Assembly: GCF_905171765.1 (NCBI RefSeq)
Contig: NC_053393.1
Coordinates: 188,941,921-189,005,920, forward strand
Direction of reading: 5' to 3'
DNA: 64,000 nucleotides
Origin: Bufo bufo
Lineage: Eukaryota > Chordata > Amphibia > Anura > Bufonidae
In this document: piece by piece, positions 44,406 to 55,172 of the stretch
How positions within the stretch are numbered: the first letter of the stretch is position 1
How the letters are laid out: the number at the start of each line of letters is the position of its first letter
The notes under the pieces: model-generated
Seen by the model: only the letters and a program-made list of their open reading frames with translations
The model's database searches: none
What the model was told of the DNA's origin: nothing
Translations under genes and position numbers: made by a program

Positions 44406-44670
44406 AGTCAGTTCCCTGGACTGGAGAAGATCGTCTTGAGGACAGGGAGGGCTGGGCATTCAGGGGTAGTCTTATAAGGCGAGTATAGCCCAAACCCTAT
44501 ATTTTTAATGGAAAAGTTGGCGGTTGTCTTATACGCCCAGTCGTCTTATACGCCGGAAAATACGGTAAATGTGTGTATTTGCTCACCCTTAGTTGCGGTG
44601 CCGCACCACATGAGTTTCCATGGTGCTTACTGGGGAAACTGGATAGTCCTGTGTCAGTTCACTGCATGTA

Positions 44671-45337
44671 CTGTAGATGAATCTGGAATAATCCTCTGGC
44701 ACTCATTTAATACTCCATTGTTTTTGTTGTTAGCGCTTTAACACCATCTAACAGTTACAAAAATAGGTATAAAAATGCTACGCGTTTCGGATGTAGCAAA
44801 ACATCCTTCTGCATAGCATGGCATGGCATTTTCATGCCTATTTTTGTAACTGTTGGATGGTTTTAAATAGTGTTGAGTGCGAATACTCGAATCAAGAATT
44901 TTAATCGCGAATATCGCCACTTTGAGAATTTGCAAATATTTAGAATATAGTGCTATATATTCGTATTCGCGAATAGTGTTGATCGCGAATATTCTAATTG
45001 CGAATTTATCGCAAATTTATCATGAATATCGGCACTTAGCAAGATCCCTAGCAACCAATAGGAAAGTTGCCTACCCCATAGTGTTGATTGCGAATATTCT
45101 AATCGCAAATTTTTATCGCAAATATATTACATTGCCGATTTTTACAATCAAGTAAATAATGAAAAGATCACAAATTCTCGAATTTGCAAATTTATGGCGA
45201 ATATTCGGGCAAAAAGTCACTAAATATTGCGATTTCGAATATTGCCTTTGCCGCTCATCAATAGTTTTCTAGCTTCTGTAATAAAAACAATGGAGTTTTA
45301 AACAAATGCCAGAGGATTATTCTGGATTCATCTACAG
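44671..45337. mobile_element. hAT-like MITE with 8-bp duplication
   Basis: Termini CTGTAGATGAATCTGGAATA and TATTCTGGATTCATCTACAG. Flanks TGCATGTA (44663-44670) and TGCATATA (45338-45345) match at 7 of 8. The inner palindrome includes CAGTTACAAAAATAGG / CCTATTTTTGTAACTG (44751-44856). It is interrupted by the MITE at 44868-45263. Confidence 0.78.
44868..45263. mobile_element. ATTCG-type hAT MITE with repeated ends
   Basis: Starts TAGTGTTGAGTGCG and ends GCCGCTCATCAATA. Flanks GTTTTAAA and GTTTTCTA match at 6 of 8. TAGTGTTGA-like starts recur at about 44975 and 45079, each followed by TGCGAATATTCTAAT. Confidence 0.65.
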
Positions 45338-45408
45338 TGCATATACTGTACAGACTTTTCAGTAGGCCAACATTTTTTCATAAAAATCATTTTTTAATTG
45401 GTCTTATA

Positions 45409-46458
45409 CACTCACCTAAAGAATTATTAGGAACACCTGTTCTATTTCTCATTAATGCAATTATCTAGTCAACCAATCACATGGCAGTTGCTTCAATGCA
45501 TTTAGGGGTGTGGTCCTGGTCAAGACAATCTCCTGAGCTCCAAACTGAATGTCAGAATGGGAAAGAAAGCTGATTTAAGCAATTTTGAGCGTGGCATGGT
45601 TGTTGGTGCCAGACGGGCCGATCTGAGTATTTCACAATCTGCTCAGTTACTGGGATTTTCACGCACAACCATTTCTAGGGTTTACAAAGAATGGTGTGAA
45701 AAGGGAAAAACATCCAGTATGCGGCAGTCCTGTGGGCAAAAATGCCTTGTGGATGCTAGAAGTCAGAGGAGAATGGGCCGACTGATTCAAGCTGATAGAA
45801 GAGCAACGTTGACTGAAATAACCACTCGTTACAACCGAGGTAGGCAGCAAAGCATTTGTGAAGCCACAACACGCACAACCCTGAGGTGGATGGGCTACAA
45901 CAGCAGAAGACCCCACCGGGTACCACTCATCTCCACTACAAATAGGAAAAAGAGGCTACAATTTGCACGAGCTCACCAAAATTGGACTGTTGAAGACTGG
46001 AAAAATGTTGCCTGGTCTGATGAGTCTCGATTTCTGTTGAGACATTCAAATGGTAGAGTCCGAATTTGGCATAAACAGAATGAGAACATGTATCCGTCCT
46101 CTGATGGCTACTTCCAGCAGGATAATGCACCATGTCACAAAGCTCGAATCATTTCAAATTGGTTTCTTGAACATGACAATGAGTTCACTGTACTAAAATG
46201 GCCCCCACAGTCACCAGATCTCAACCCAATAGAGCATCTTTGGGATGTGGTGGAACGGGAGCTTCGTGCCCTGGATGTGCATCCCTCAAATCTCCATCAA
46301 CTGCAAGATGCTATCCTATCAATATGGGCCAACATTTCTAAAAAATGCTATCAGCACTTTGTTGAATCAATGCCACGTAGAATTAAGGCAGTTCTGAAGG
46401 CAAAAGGGGGTCCAACACCGTATTAGTATAGTGTTCCTAATAATTCTTTAGGTGAGTG
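45409..46458 (+). mobile_element. Tc1/mariner transposon (DD36E type), near complete
   Basis: Termini CACTCACCTAAAGAATTATT and AATAATTCTTTAGGTGAGTG, each flanked by TA (45407-45408, 46459-46460). 1050 bp with one open frame covering 83 percent. It lacks about 150 bp relative to typical full-length relatives (see CDS). Confidence 0.93.
45557..46426 (+). CDS. Tc1-type transposase with in-frame internal deletion
   Basis: A 289-aa open frame; relatives are usually about 340. N-terminal paired-like HTH domain (SISQSAQLLGFSRTTISRVY, residues ~22-45) and a second HTH ending ~115. Catalytic residues: first Asp in VAWSDESRF (~158), second in YFQQDNAPCH (~197), Glu in PDLNPIEHLWD. I count 36 residues between the second and third, a DD36E spacing. 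Between NENMYPS and SDGYFQQ about 50 residues are missing without breaking the frame. The lost part lies between the first two catalytic residues, including the usual GG-x-x-VMVWG block, so the product is probably inactive but could still bind DNA. The MGKK start matches the family. Confidence 0.92.
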   Translation: MGKKADLSNFERGMVVGARRADLSISQSAQLLGFSRTTISRVYKEWCEKGKTSSMRQSCGQKCLVDARSQRRMGRLIQADRRATLTEITTRYNRGRQQSICEATTRTTLRWMGYNSRRPHRVPLISTTNRKKRLQFARAHQNWTVEDWKNVAWSDESRFLLRHSNGRVRIWHKQNENMYPSSDGYFQQDNAPCHKARIISNWFLEHDNEFTVLKWPPQSPDLNPIEHLWDVVERELRALDVHPSNLHQLQDAILSIWANISKKCYQHFVESMPRRIKAVLKAKGGPTPY

Positions 46459-46461
46459 TAT

Positions 46462-46848
46462 ATTGCTGCTGTCACACACAATAGTCCTTAAAAGGACTTT
46501 TGGGTCTCTGAAAAGTTATTTGTATAAAAATCTTCCTATTACACTCCATACACTGTCTGTCCCTTTCTATGCACAGCTCTCCCTAACACTAAGTAATTTA
46601 GCGTAGGTTGCGCTACAAACATATATTGCTGCTGTCACACACAATATCCTTACAAGGACTTTTGGGTCTCTGAAACGTTTTTGAACAAAATATTCAATTA
46701 CACTCCCTACACTCTCTGTCGCTTCCTATGCTCAGCTCTTCCTGACTACGAATGAGCCGAACATGTGCCGAGCATCGAGATGCTCGAGCCGAACATGCTT
46801 GATCATCACTACCAAGCACCCGAGCACTTTGGTGCTAGATCAACACTA
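46462..46848 (-). mobile_element. hAT 5' end fragment with two array units
   Basis: Plus-strand right end GGTGCTAGATCAACACTA is the inverse of the terminus at 51549 (TAGTGTTGATCGAGCACC), so it is the same family. Two ~164-bp tandem units (TTGCTGCTGTCACACACAAT, AAGGACTTTTGGGTCTCTGA) lie behind it. The rest of the element is missing; the Tc1 sits next to it. Confidence 0.7.
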
Positions 46849-47826
46849 GTGACTACGTTTTATAGCTTCTGGAGATTTGGTCTTGTATTACTCTCCTGGT
46901 TTTGACTTCTGGCGTGTCTGGCTTTCTCATTTGCTTCTGGCATTCTTGGTACTTTGTTGACCGACTGGCTTTTCACCCAAGTACCATGCAACTACTCTTT
47001 TTGTGTATATTTGTTTGCTCCCTGTTTTTTTGTTGCTCCCTCACACAAGGAGTATAAGGACTGTCGACCAGTTGTGGGGTCATAAGGTTACCATGCAAGT
47101 AGGCAGGGAGAGTGGGTCCAGGAAGTTTAGGGCTGCACTATTCCTGTTTGCAAGTTCTGTTTCGTCATACCCTGACACCTATGCTGAGGATAGGTCATCA
47201 ATATTACTGGTTACACAATGGGACCTGGGTGGCTTTGCGGGATCTGCTGATTCAGAAAACTACTTTAATGGGGATTGGTGGAGGTTATGTTAAGTTTAGA
47301 TAAACAGAATTATACAGATGTTGTGGAGGGCAGGGAGAATGTACACTGCATTTTTGACACTTTTTACAAGTGGCAGTGACCAGAAATTTACTGAAAAACA
47401 GTAGGGAATTATGAAACACACTATGCATTTTTCTGGTGTTTTTACTTACTTTCATTGCATTTTTTGGGCTCTGTAGTGTTTTTTTCCTGATTGCAGCAGA
47501 CTCTAACCAGTATGTCCATGAAAAAAACATGTCACAAAATCGTAACCCAAAAATTCAAAATATCCAATTAAAAATATCCAAGAAAAATGCAGGTTACAGA
47601 TGTTATGTATTGAAATAAAAAATAACCAAAAAAAGTTTTCAAAAATGCATTGAAAAATTCTTGAAATTTATGGTTCTTTCGAACAAGAAAAAGAACTGAA
47701 AAAAGTGTATGTAGAGGAGGCTTAAAGAGTTGGTCTTCTGCACCTTTTGAATCCCCTCTCCATGCTCACTATAAATTTGCTTGCAACAATAACAAATTGT
47801 GTAAACAAAATATTATTTAATATCTG
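46849..47826. other. No recognisable feature
   Basis: No coding signal or repeat structure is evident beyond A/T-rich stretches. Confidence 0.5.
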
Positions 47827-47830
47827 TTAA

Positions 47831-50284
47831 CCCCTTCTACCCCGGGCCAGTTTTAACCCTCCTTCCCAGGCCATTTTTTGCAAATCTGACATGTGTCACT
47901 TTCTGTGGCAATAACTTTGGAACACTTTTATTTTTTCAAGCCATTCTGAGAATGTTTTCTCGTGACACATTGTACTTCATGATAATCATAAATTTAAGTC
48001 AATATAATTCCACCTTTATTTATATAAAAAAATCCCAAATTTACCAAAAATTTTGAAAAATTCGCAATTTTCTAAATTTCAATTTCTCTGCTTTTAAAAC
48101 AGAAAGTGATACCTCATAAATATTACTTAACATTCCCCATATGTCTACTTTATGTTGACATAATTTTGTAAATGTCATTTTATTTTTTAGGACGTTAGAA
48201 GGCTTAGAATTTTAGAAACAATTCTTAAAATTTTTAAGAAAATTTCCAAAAACCACTTTTTAAGGACCAGTTCAGGTCTAAAGTCACTTTGTGGGGCTTA
48301 TATAGTGGAAACCCCCCATAAATGACCCTATTGTCGAAACTACACCCCTCAAGTTACTCAGAACTGATTTTACAAATTTGCTAATCCTTTTGGTGTTCCA
48401 CAAGAATTAAAGGAAAATGGAGATGACATTTCTAAATGTATCTTTTTTGGCAGATTTTCCATTTTAAATTTTTTTTTTCTTTAACACATCGAGGGTTAGC
48501 AGCAAAACAAAACTCAATATTTATTACCCTGATTCTGCGGTTTACAGAAACACCCCACATGTGGTCGGAAACTGATGTAAGGGCACCTGGTTTTATGGAA
48601 GGCAGATTTTGCTGCACTGGTTTTTAGATGCCATGAACCATTTGAAGCCCCCCTGATGCACCCGTACAGTTAAAACTCCCAAAAAAGTGACTCCATTTTG
48701 GAAACTAGGGGGTAAGGTGCCAGTTTTATTGCTACTATTTTGGGGTACATATGATTTTTAATTGCTCTATATTATCTTTTTTTGTGAGGCAAGGTAACAA
48801 ATTTTTCTGCTAATCGTCTTGAGCAGGGTCTTGTATTTTGCAAAAAGAGTTGACATTTTTATTGGTACCATTTTTGGGTACATATGATTTTTGGGATCAT
48901 TCATTATTACACTTTATGGGGCAAGGTGACTAAAAAATTGGTTGTTTTGGCACAGATTTCTTTTTTTTTTTTTACAGCGTTCACCTGAAGGGTTAGATCA
49001 TGTGACATTTTTATAGAGCAGATCGTTACGGATGTGGCAATACCTAATATGTATACTTTTTCTTATTTATTTAAGTTTTACACAATAACAGCATTTTTTA
49101 AACCAAAAAAATGAGCCATAGCTTTTTAATTTTTTGCCCGAGTGTCTTAGATAGGGTTTCATCTTTTGCGATATGGGGTGATGGTTTGATTGGTACTATT
49201 TTGGGGGGCATACACCTTTTTGATCGCTTGGTGTTGCACTTTATGTGATGTTAGGTGACAAAAAATGGCTTTTTTTGGCACAGTTTTTATAAAAAAAAAT
49301 TGCAGTGTTCAGCTGAGGGGTTAGGTCATGTGATATTTTTATAGAGCTGGTTGTTACGGACAATAACTAATATGGCGATACCTAATATGTATATTTTTTT
49401 AATGTATTTCACTTTAACACAATAATGGCATTTTTGAAACAAAAAATTATGTTTTAATGTCTCCATGTTCTGAGAGCTATAGTTTTTATTAATTTTTTTA
49501 GCTATTTTCTTATATAGGGGCTCATTTTTTGCAGGATGAGGTGGCAGTTTTATTGGTACCATTTTGTGGGACATACACCTTTTTGATCACTTGGTGTTGC
49601 ACTTTTTGTGATGTAAGTTGACAAAAATGGCTTTTTTGACAGTTTTTTTTCATGGTGTTTATCGGACGGGGTGGATCATGTGATATATTTATAGAGCCAG
49701 TCATTTCAGATGCGGTGACACCTAATACCTAATATGTGTGTTTTTTCTTTTTTTTTTCTATTTCTTATTATAAAATCAGGGGAAAAAGGCATTTTTTCTT
49801 TTTTTACTTGAAAAAATATATTTTTTTATTAAAAACACTTTTTTTTTTCTTTTTTTTTTACTTTATTTTCTGTCCCACTCTGTGACTTCAACTTTTGAGG
49901 GTTCGATCCCCACTGCAATGCATTACAATACATCTGTATTGTAATGCATTGCCTGTTAGTGTATTACACTGAGTAATACACTAACAGGTTGCCTAAGAAA
50001 CCCAGCCTGGGGCTGGATCTCCTCGGCCCCCGTAGAAAGGCATTGGACAGCGCTGCTGTGGCGGGGACCCAATGGGCTCCCTCACCCACCGCATGCACCT
50101 TCTATGCCGCAGTCAGTGCTGACCGCTGCACAGAAGGAGTTAATCCGCTGGCATCGGCTTTTACAGCGATGCCGGCGGATACAGCAGGGGCCTGGCTATC
50201 AGGGAGTGCCGGGCCCCTGCAGTGATCGGGAGCGCAACCGCTCCGGTGCCATGACGTACTATTATGTCATATGTCGGGAAGGGG
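47831..50284. mobile_element. TTAA-flanked 2.45-kb non-coding element
   Basis: TTAA at 47827-47830 and 50285-50288; termini CCCCTTCTACCCCGGG and CGGGAAGGGG. The interior has three diverged ~330-bp repeats marked by TTTTATAGAGC, GTTACGGA and ATACCTAATATGTAT (about 49010, 49335, 49690) and TTTTTGATCACTTGGTGTTGC. Near the right end lies an inverted pair TGTATTGTAATGCATTGC with GTATTACACTGAGTAATAC. Fits piggyBac or Kolobok target choice. No transposase was seen. Confidence 0.7.
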
Positions 50285-50288
50285 TTAA

Positions 50289-51164
50289 TAATAAGACTGA
50301 TTAGTTATTATTCGGAAACCAAAAGTGTTTAGCTTGCTGTATTTTTTCAAAGGCTTCTAAATTTCAGTTTTGGAAATATAACAAAATTACTAAGGACACA
50401 GGTGGATGAGAAATGAGGTAAGCTTTTAGAAAGATTCTATACAATGGCAATTGTTTGAACTTTTAAAAGCCATTCATTTCATATGCAGTTGCACAGATTT
50501 TAACAAAACAAAGGCAGGCTACAATGCTCTGGGTTTTCTAAATAATATTCTTAGTAACATAAACATTGTGTAGCCAAAGCTGCCACTTGAGGATATAAAG
50601 TATGAAGTGCACTTTAAACCCTGATTGATGTAGATGTCATTATGTCCTGTTTGTAAAGTAGGTTTTAATACAGATAATAAAACAGAATGTACTGCATTAG
50701 ACTAATATGGTTTATATGTTCTCTCTAGATTACACCAAAGCAATAGCTCTTTTGTTGCTCAGTTTTTATTTATTTACTTTTGTTTAGGTTTTTCAGTGAA
50801 ATCTAGCTGCCCCATTCACATATATTAATTGTGCTTGCCAATATATTTTAGGCCAGGAGGTGGACGCAACTGCAATGTGTACTACATGCCAGTGCACAGA
50901 TCTGGTGTCTGTACACTGATAGTGCTGGACAGAAAAACTGAGCATACAGCATTTTTCTGTTTGGCACTATTTGACTTGCAGCACCACAACTGATGCAAAG
51001 GATGTATGAGACAGATCCTATAGAAAACTATTGGATCATTTCTGGCTTCAGTTCCCCTCCAGAGTTTTCTGATTCGTTCCACAGAGGAACTGAAACAGAT
51101 CGCCAGATATATGTGAAGGGGGTAAAATTAAAATAATGTTTACTGTATATTAATTTTATTTTGT
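50289..51164. other. No recognisable feature
   Basis: AT-rich DNA without motif or clear repeat. Confidence 0.45.
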
Positions 51165-51540
51165 TAAAGGGGTTGTGCAGCCAGTACATATTGATGAACT
51201 AACCTTAGGATAGGTGATCAATATGTGATCGGTGAAGGTCTGACTCCCGGCACCCAACCAATCAGCTGTTTGAAGAGGAGACAGTGCTCGTGCAAGTGCT
51301 ACTTCGTCTTCAAGATTACACTGCGCGCCCTCATAGAAGTCTCAATAGGTTCATTACATGCATACTGTATACATTTTTTGTGAACTGCAAAAATATACAC
51401 CTAGGACACTAGCATGTGGTCATATTGATGCTCCTTACAACCTCTGGGTACTCTGTGAGTTCTCCGGAGCTCCTAGAGTGTTTTCATTTGTTAGATCCCA
51501 TATGAATCCAACAGAAAAACAAGGAATTTTCCATTGGATG
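51165..51540. mobile_element. MITE fragment (AAAGGGGTTGT end)
   Basis: TTAAAGGGGTTGTGCAGCC at 51166 is the same type of terminus as 3018. CTTAGGATAGGTGATCAATA and CCAACCAATCAGCTGTT are typical interior text of this MITE type. No right terminus was found. Confidence 0.5.
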
Positions 51541-52189
51541 CTCCCTAATAGTGTTGATCGAGCACCAAAATGCTTGGGTGCTCTGGCCGAACACATCGGG
51601 ATGCTCGGGTGCTCAGTAGAGTATAATGGAAGTCAATGGGAGAACCCGAGCATTAAACCAGGCACCTGCTCTGAAGAGGGGAGGGTGCCCGGTTCATAGG
51701 AAAAGGTCAGAAATTTATGGAAACACCACCAAAATGGTTCGGAAACAGCATGGGGAGGATGTCTGGATGAGTCTTGGACTCCCAGGTAGTTGCTGGGGAC
51801 GATGTTGTCCGAGTAGTACGCCACTTTTACAGACTGACAATAATACGCACCAAACTGAAGATAAAATCGATTTTAGAGGAAACATTTTTAGGAAACATTC
51901 TTTCCTGTATATTTACTTGTATATAAAGTGTAAGTGCTGCCAAAAATTACAAGGAAGAGACACTCCGATACAACCTGTATATCACATAAAGGAGGGCCTC
52001 ATTCACATTGTGGTACAATTGTTCAGGTAGTGGGACTCCTACACTTATAAAGCCTATACACTAAGTGAAAGGGCTGCCAAAAATTACAAGGAACCGCCAC
52101 TCCAATACACCCTTTGTTACACATAAAGGAGGGAATCATACACAGCCTTGAAAAATTATGATTGATGGCTGCTGGTGACCCTCAAAAAC

Positions 52190-52580
52190 ATTTGGAGCAA
52201 GGGCCTGCTGATCTGACCATCTAAAACATTATGGGCGAGGGCCTGCTGCTGCTTTGGTGATTCTAGATATCCTGGGGCCTATCGCACGTCCCCCGTGACG
52301 GCGACGATCCATTTGAATGTCTTTCCTATCAACTTTCAATGTAATTTTAAGCGCAAACTATGGTGACCACGGGTAACTGTTATATGCGAGGGCCTGCTGG
52401 TGAGCTGACCCTCTAAAAAATAATATGCGAGGGCCTGCTGGTGAGCTGACCCTGTAAAACATTGTAGGTGAGGGCCTGCTGGTTAGCGGACCCTCTAAAA
52501 AAATTATATACGAGGGCCCGCAGCTAAGCTGACCCCGTAAAACATTATATGCGATGGGCATATATGCGAGGGCATTTATA
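52190..52580. repeat. Minisatellite array, 41-bp units
   Basis: GCGAGGGCCTGCTGGTGAGC followed by TGACCCTCTAAAAAATAATAT. Exact 41-bp spacing between starts at 52386, 52427, 52468 and 52509, with more diverged units on both sides. Confidence 0.9.
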
Positions 52581-52590
52581 TTCATCAGCT

Positions 52591-53085
52591 TTAATCTGGT
52601 GGAGTCGAGAAGTCATGGTCAATCCAGACCTTGTTAATTTTTATTAGAGTCAACCTGTCAGCATTTTCAGTTGACAGGCGGATACGCTTATCTGTAATAA
52701 TGCCACCAGCAGCACTAAATACCCGCTCAGACAAAACGCTGGCGGCAGGGCAGGCCAGCACCTCCAAGGCGTAGAGTGCCAGTTTGTGCCACGTGTCAAG
52801 TTTGGACACCCAGTAGTTGTAAGGCACTGAGGGATCATTGAGGACGCTGACACAGTCTGCTATGTACTCCTTCAACATATTCCAAAATTTTAACCTCCTT
52901 GTGACAATAGGTCGTGCATCAGGGTGAGGGTGCTGGCGGGGTGTCATGAAACTGTCCCAGGCTTTGGAGAGTGTTGCGCTGAATCTGTTGGAACTGCTGA
53001 GTGTTCCCCTTGTCTCCCCTCCTCGGTTGGCCAAGGAACTACGGACTCTGCCGCCAGTGTTGTCAGATGGAAATTTTTGGAGCAA
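52591..53085 (-). pseudogene. hAT transposase C-terminal part (hATC)
   Basis: A 164-codon open frame. It includes MLKEYIADC, NYWVSKLDTWHKLALYALE, LACPAASVLSERVFSAAGG and ITDKRIRLSTENADRLTLIK, the full hAT dimerisation region, better preserved than the other copies in the window, and a proper C-terminus (KVWIDHDFSTPPD). The BED and catalytic parts are missing upstream, so only a fragment remains. Confidence 0.9.
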
Positions 53086-53106
53086 TTTTTCAACAAGGAT
53101 CTTCTG

Positions 53107-53670
53107 TAGAGTTGAGCGGACACCTAGATGTTCGGGTTCGACGGGTTCGGCCTAACTTCACAAAAAAGTTTGAGTTCGGGACCCGTACTTGACCCCGAAC
53201 CCTAACCCCATTGAAGTCAATGGGGACCCAAACTTTGGAGCACTAAAATGCCTCTAAAAAAGTCATGGAGAGGTCTGCAAATAGCAGTAAAATGTGGTTA
53301 AAAGCATGGCAAGTGCTCTGCAAACAAATGTGGATAGTGAAATGACTTCAAATAACATAAAATACGTAAAAATAAAAAATAATAATCTTGATCTAGGAGG
53401 AGGAGGTCCATATAAAGTAGGAGGTTGAGGAGGCGGTCGATGTGGCGGTGTAGGTGGAAGCGGTGGTGGAGGAGGAGGAGGTAGCCAACACTGTTTTTTG
53501 TTTTTTATTTTATTAAATTTTTTTTTAAATTTGGGTAGACCCAAAAACATTGGGAAATATAAAAAATAAAGCAAAGAGAAAGTGCGCAGGAGTACAACAA
53601 TAGCTGGGTGAGGCCGGTATACATGTCTATTCTGCACAAGGTACGAACAAGTCCTGTGGTATCCCTGCCG
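53107..53670 (-). mobile_element. hAT 3' end (copy-1/2 family), minus strand
   Basis: Begins TAGAGTTGAGCGGACACC and carries GTTCGGG-type inverted motifs, then the GGAGGAGGAGGTAGCC purine block (complement of the pyrimidine block in copies 1 and 2) and the GGCCGGTATACATGTCTATT segment. It then switches to an unrelated array, so the rest of this copy is deleted. Confidence 0.82.
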
Positions 53671-53679
53671 GTTATCACA

Positions 53680-54170
53680 ACAGTTGCAATTATTTGTTCC
53701 TATAGCTTTTGTCCCTCTGTATAGTTGCGGTATCTCAGCAGAACCGCACACAAATGCTGCACATGCACTATATATAAATTATATTATAGGTATATCACAC
53801 CCCTGCCTCAATCAGATTTTTTTGGGGGGTCAACTGGTATATCACACCAGTTCCAATTAGTTGTTCCAATAGCGTTTGTCCCTCTGTATAGCTGCGGTAT
53901 CTCAGCAGAACCGCACACAAATGCTGCACATGCACTATATATAAATTATATTATAGGTATATCACACCCCTGCCTCAATCAGATTTTTTTGGGGGGTCAA
54001 CTGGTATATCACACCAGTTGCAATTAGTTGTTCCAATAGCGTTTGTCCCTTTGTATAGCTGCGGTATCGCTGCAGAACCGCACACAACTGGTGCACAATA
54101 CAAATACACTAATATACTTGCTATGTTAGAAAGTATATTATAAGTATATCACACCCCTCAGTATAAATAA
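53680..54170. repeat. Minisatellite array, ~185-bp units
   Basis: Two and a half units. Each contains TTTGTCCCTCTGTATAGCTG, CGGTATCTCAGCAGAACCGC, ACAAATGCTGCACATGCAC and GGTATATCACACCCCTGCC, with a TTTTTTTGGGGGGTCAACTG link. Confidence 0.9.
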
Positions 54171-54617
54171 ATAAAAAATAATGGTTGCACACACATATAA
54201 ATAGAGATGTCGCGAATATAAAATTTTCGTTTCGCGAACGCAAATTTCCGCAAATGTTCGCGAACGGGCGAACCGGGCGAACCGCCATAGACTTCAATAG
54301 GCAGGCGAATTTTAAAACCCACAGGGACTCTTTCTGGCCACAATAGTGATGGAAAAGTTGTTTCAAGGGGCCTAACACCTGGACTGTGGCATGCCGGAGG
54401 GGGATCCATGGCAAAACTGCAACGGAAAATTACGTAGTTGACGCAGAGTCGGGTTTTAATCCATAAAGGGCATAAATCACCAAACATTCCTAAATTGTTT
54501 GGAATAACGTGCTTTACCAAACATTCCTAAATTGTTTGGAATAACGTGCTTAAAAACATCCGTATACGATCAGGTATGATGTTGTATCGATCAGGTAGTG
54601 TAAGGGTTACGCCCGCT

Positions 54618-55172
54618 TCACAGTGACAGACCAAACTCCCCGTTTAACGCACCGCAAACAACCGCAAGCAGTCTATTTGCACAACCGCAAACTCCCCATT
54701 TGCACAAGGTTGGATACCAAGTTAGCCATGTCCCGTTCCTTTTCCTCACTGATGTCATTGAAGGTCTCTTCCTCCACCCAGCCACATACAACACCAAGGG
54801 TCCCCGAAAGGTGACAACAAGCCCCCTGGGACGCCTGCTGTGGTTGGTTTTCCACCTCCTCAAAGCCACCTTCCTCCTCTGACTCCTCTTCTTCAGACTC
54901 CTCTCTCTGCGTTGCCGCAGGTCCAGCAATCGACGACAAGGCTGCTTCTGGTGGTGATGGTGACCACAACTCTTCCTCTTCATGCTCATCTATGGCCTGA
55001 TCCAGCACTCTTCGCAGGGCACGCTCCAGAAAAAAACGCATATGGGATGAGGTCGATGATGTTGCCTTGGGTTTGACTGACCAGGTTTGTCACCTCCGCA
55101 AAAGGACGCATGAGCCTACAGCCATTGTGCATGAGCGTTCAGTAACGCGGCCAAAAAATACCCAGCTCCGCA
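54618..55172 (-). pseudogene. Second hAT transposase fragment inside the element
   Basis: The minus-strand frame 54673-55041 reads FFLERALRRVLDQAIDEHEE, an acidic Glu/Ser tract, NQPQQASQGACCHLSGT and FNDISEEKERDMANLVSNL. It is a paralogue of 56750-57420 in the same element. It ends at a T-run near 55172. A single diverged array unit (ACTGTGCCACCCTATATGAG, 55350) lies on its 5' side, so this may be an internally deleted second copy. Confidence 0.85.

Larger units (their letters stand above)
43574..44565. mobile_element. Giant-hairpin element (CCGTATTTTCCGGCGTATAA termini)
   Basis: Perfect ~26-bp inverted termini at 43574-43599 and 44540-44565, bordered by TA on both sides. Inside are a GC-rich hairpin related to one in the 14028 MITE (43661-43735), a ~280-bp palindrome (43744-44025) and two minisatellite arrays in inverted orientation (44026-44190 and 44205-44405). 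TA flanks suggest Tc1/mariner-type mobilisation; an 8-bp duplication is not supported. No coding capacity. Confidence 0.85.
51549..53106 (-). mobile_element. hAT fragment, 3' half, minus strand
   Basis: The left end TAGTGTTGATCGAGCACC is the hAT 3' terminus, followed inward by an array (52190-52580) and a hATC exon. At about 53098 it is truncated, or interrupted, by the 3' end of another hAT (TAGAGTTGAGCGG at 53107). Confidence 0.8.

Noticed and set aside
44746..44856. Hairpin as a possible miRNA gene
   Set aside because: It is the inner palindrome of a MITE with TIRs and a duplication; without expression data the MITE explanation is sufficient.
46003..47293. Possible host exon at 47003-47293 (96 codons)
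   Set aside because: No recognisable domain, no splice context or codon bias, and surrounded by repeat DNA.
53263..53751. 162-codon minus-strand frame with a proline-rich run
   Set aside because: It translates the CCTCCTCC block of a hAT 3' end joined to an array and is not conserved as protein.
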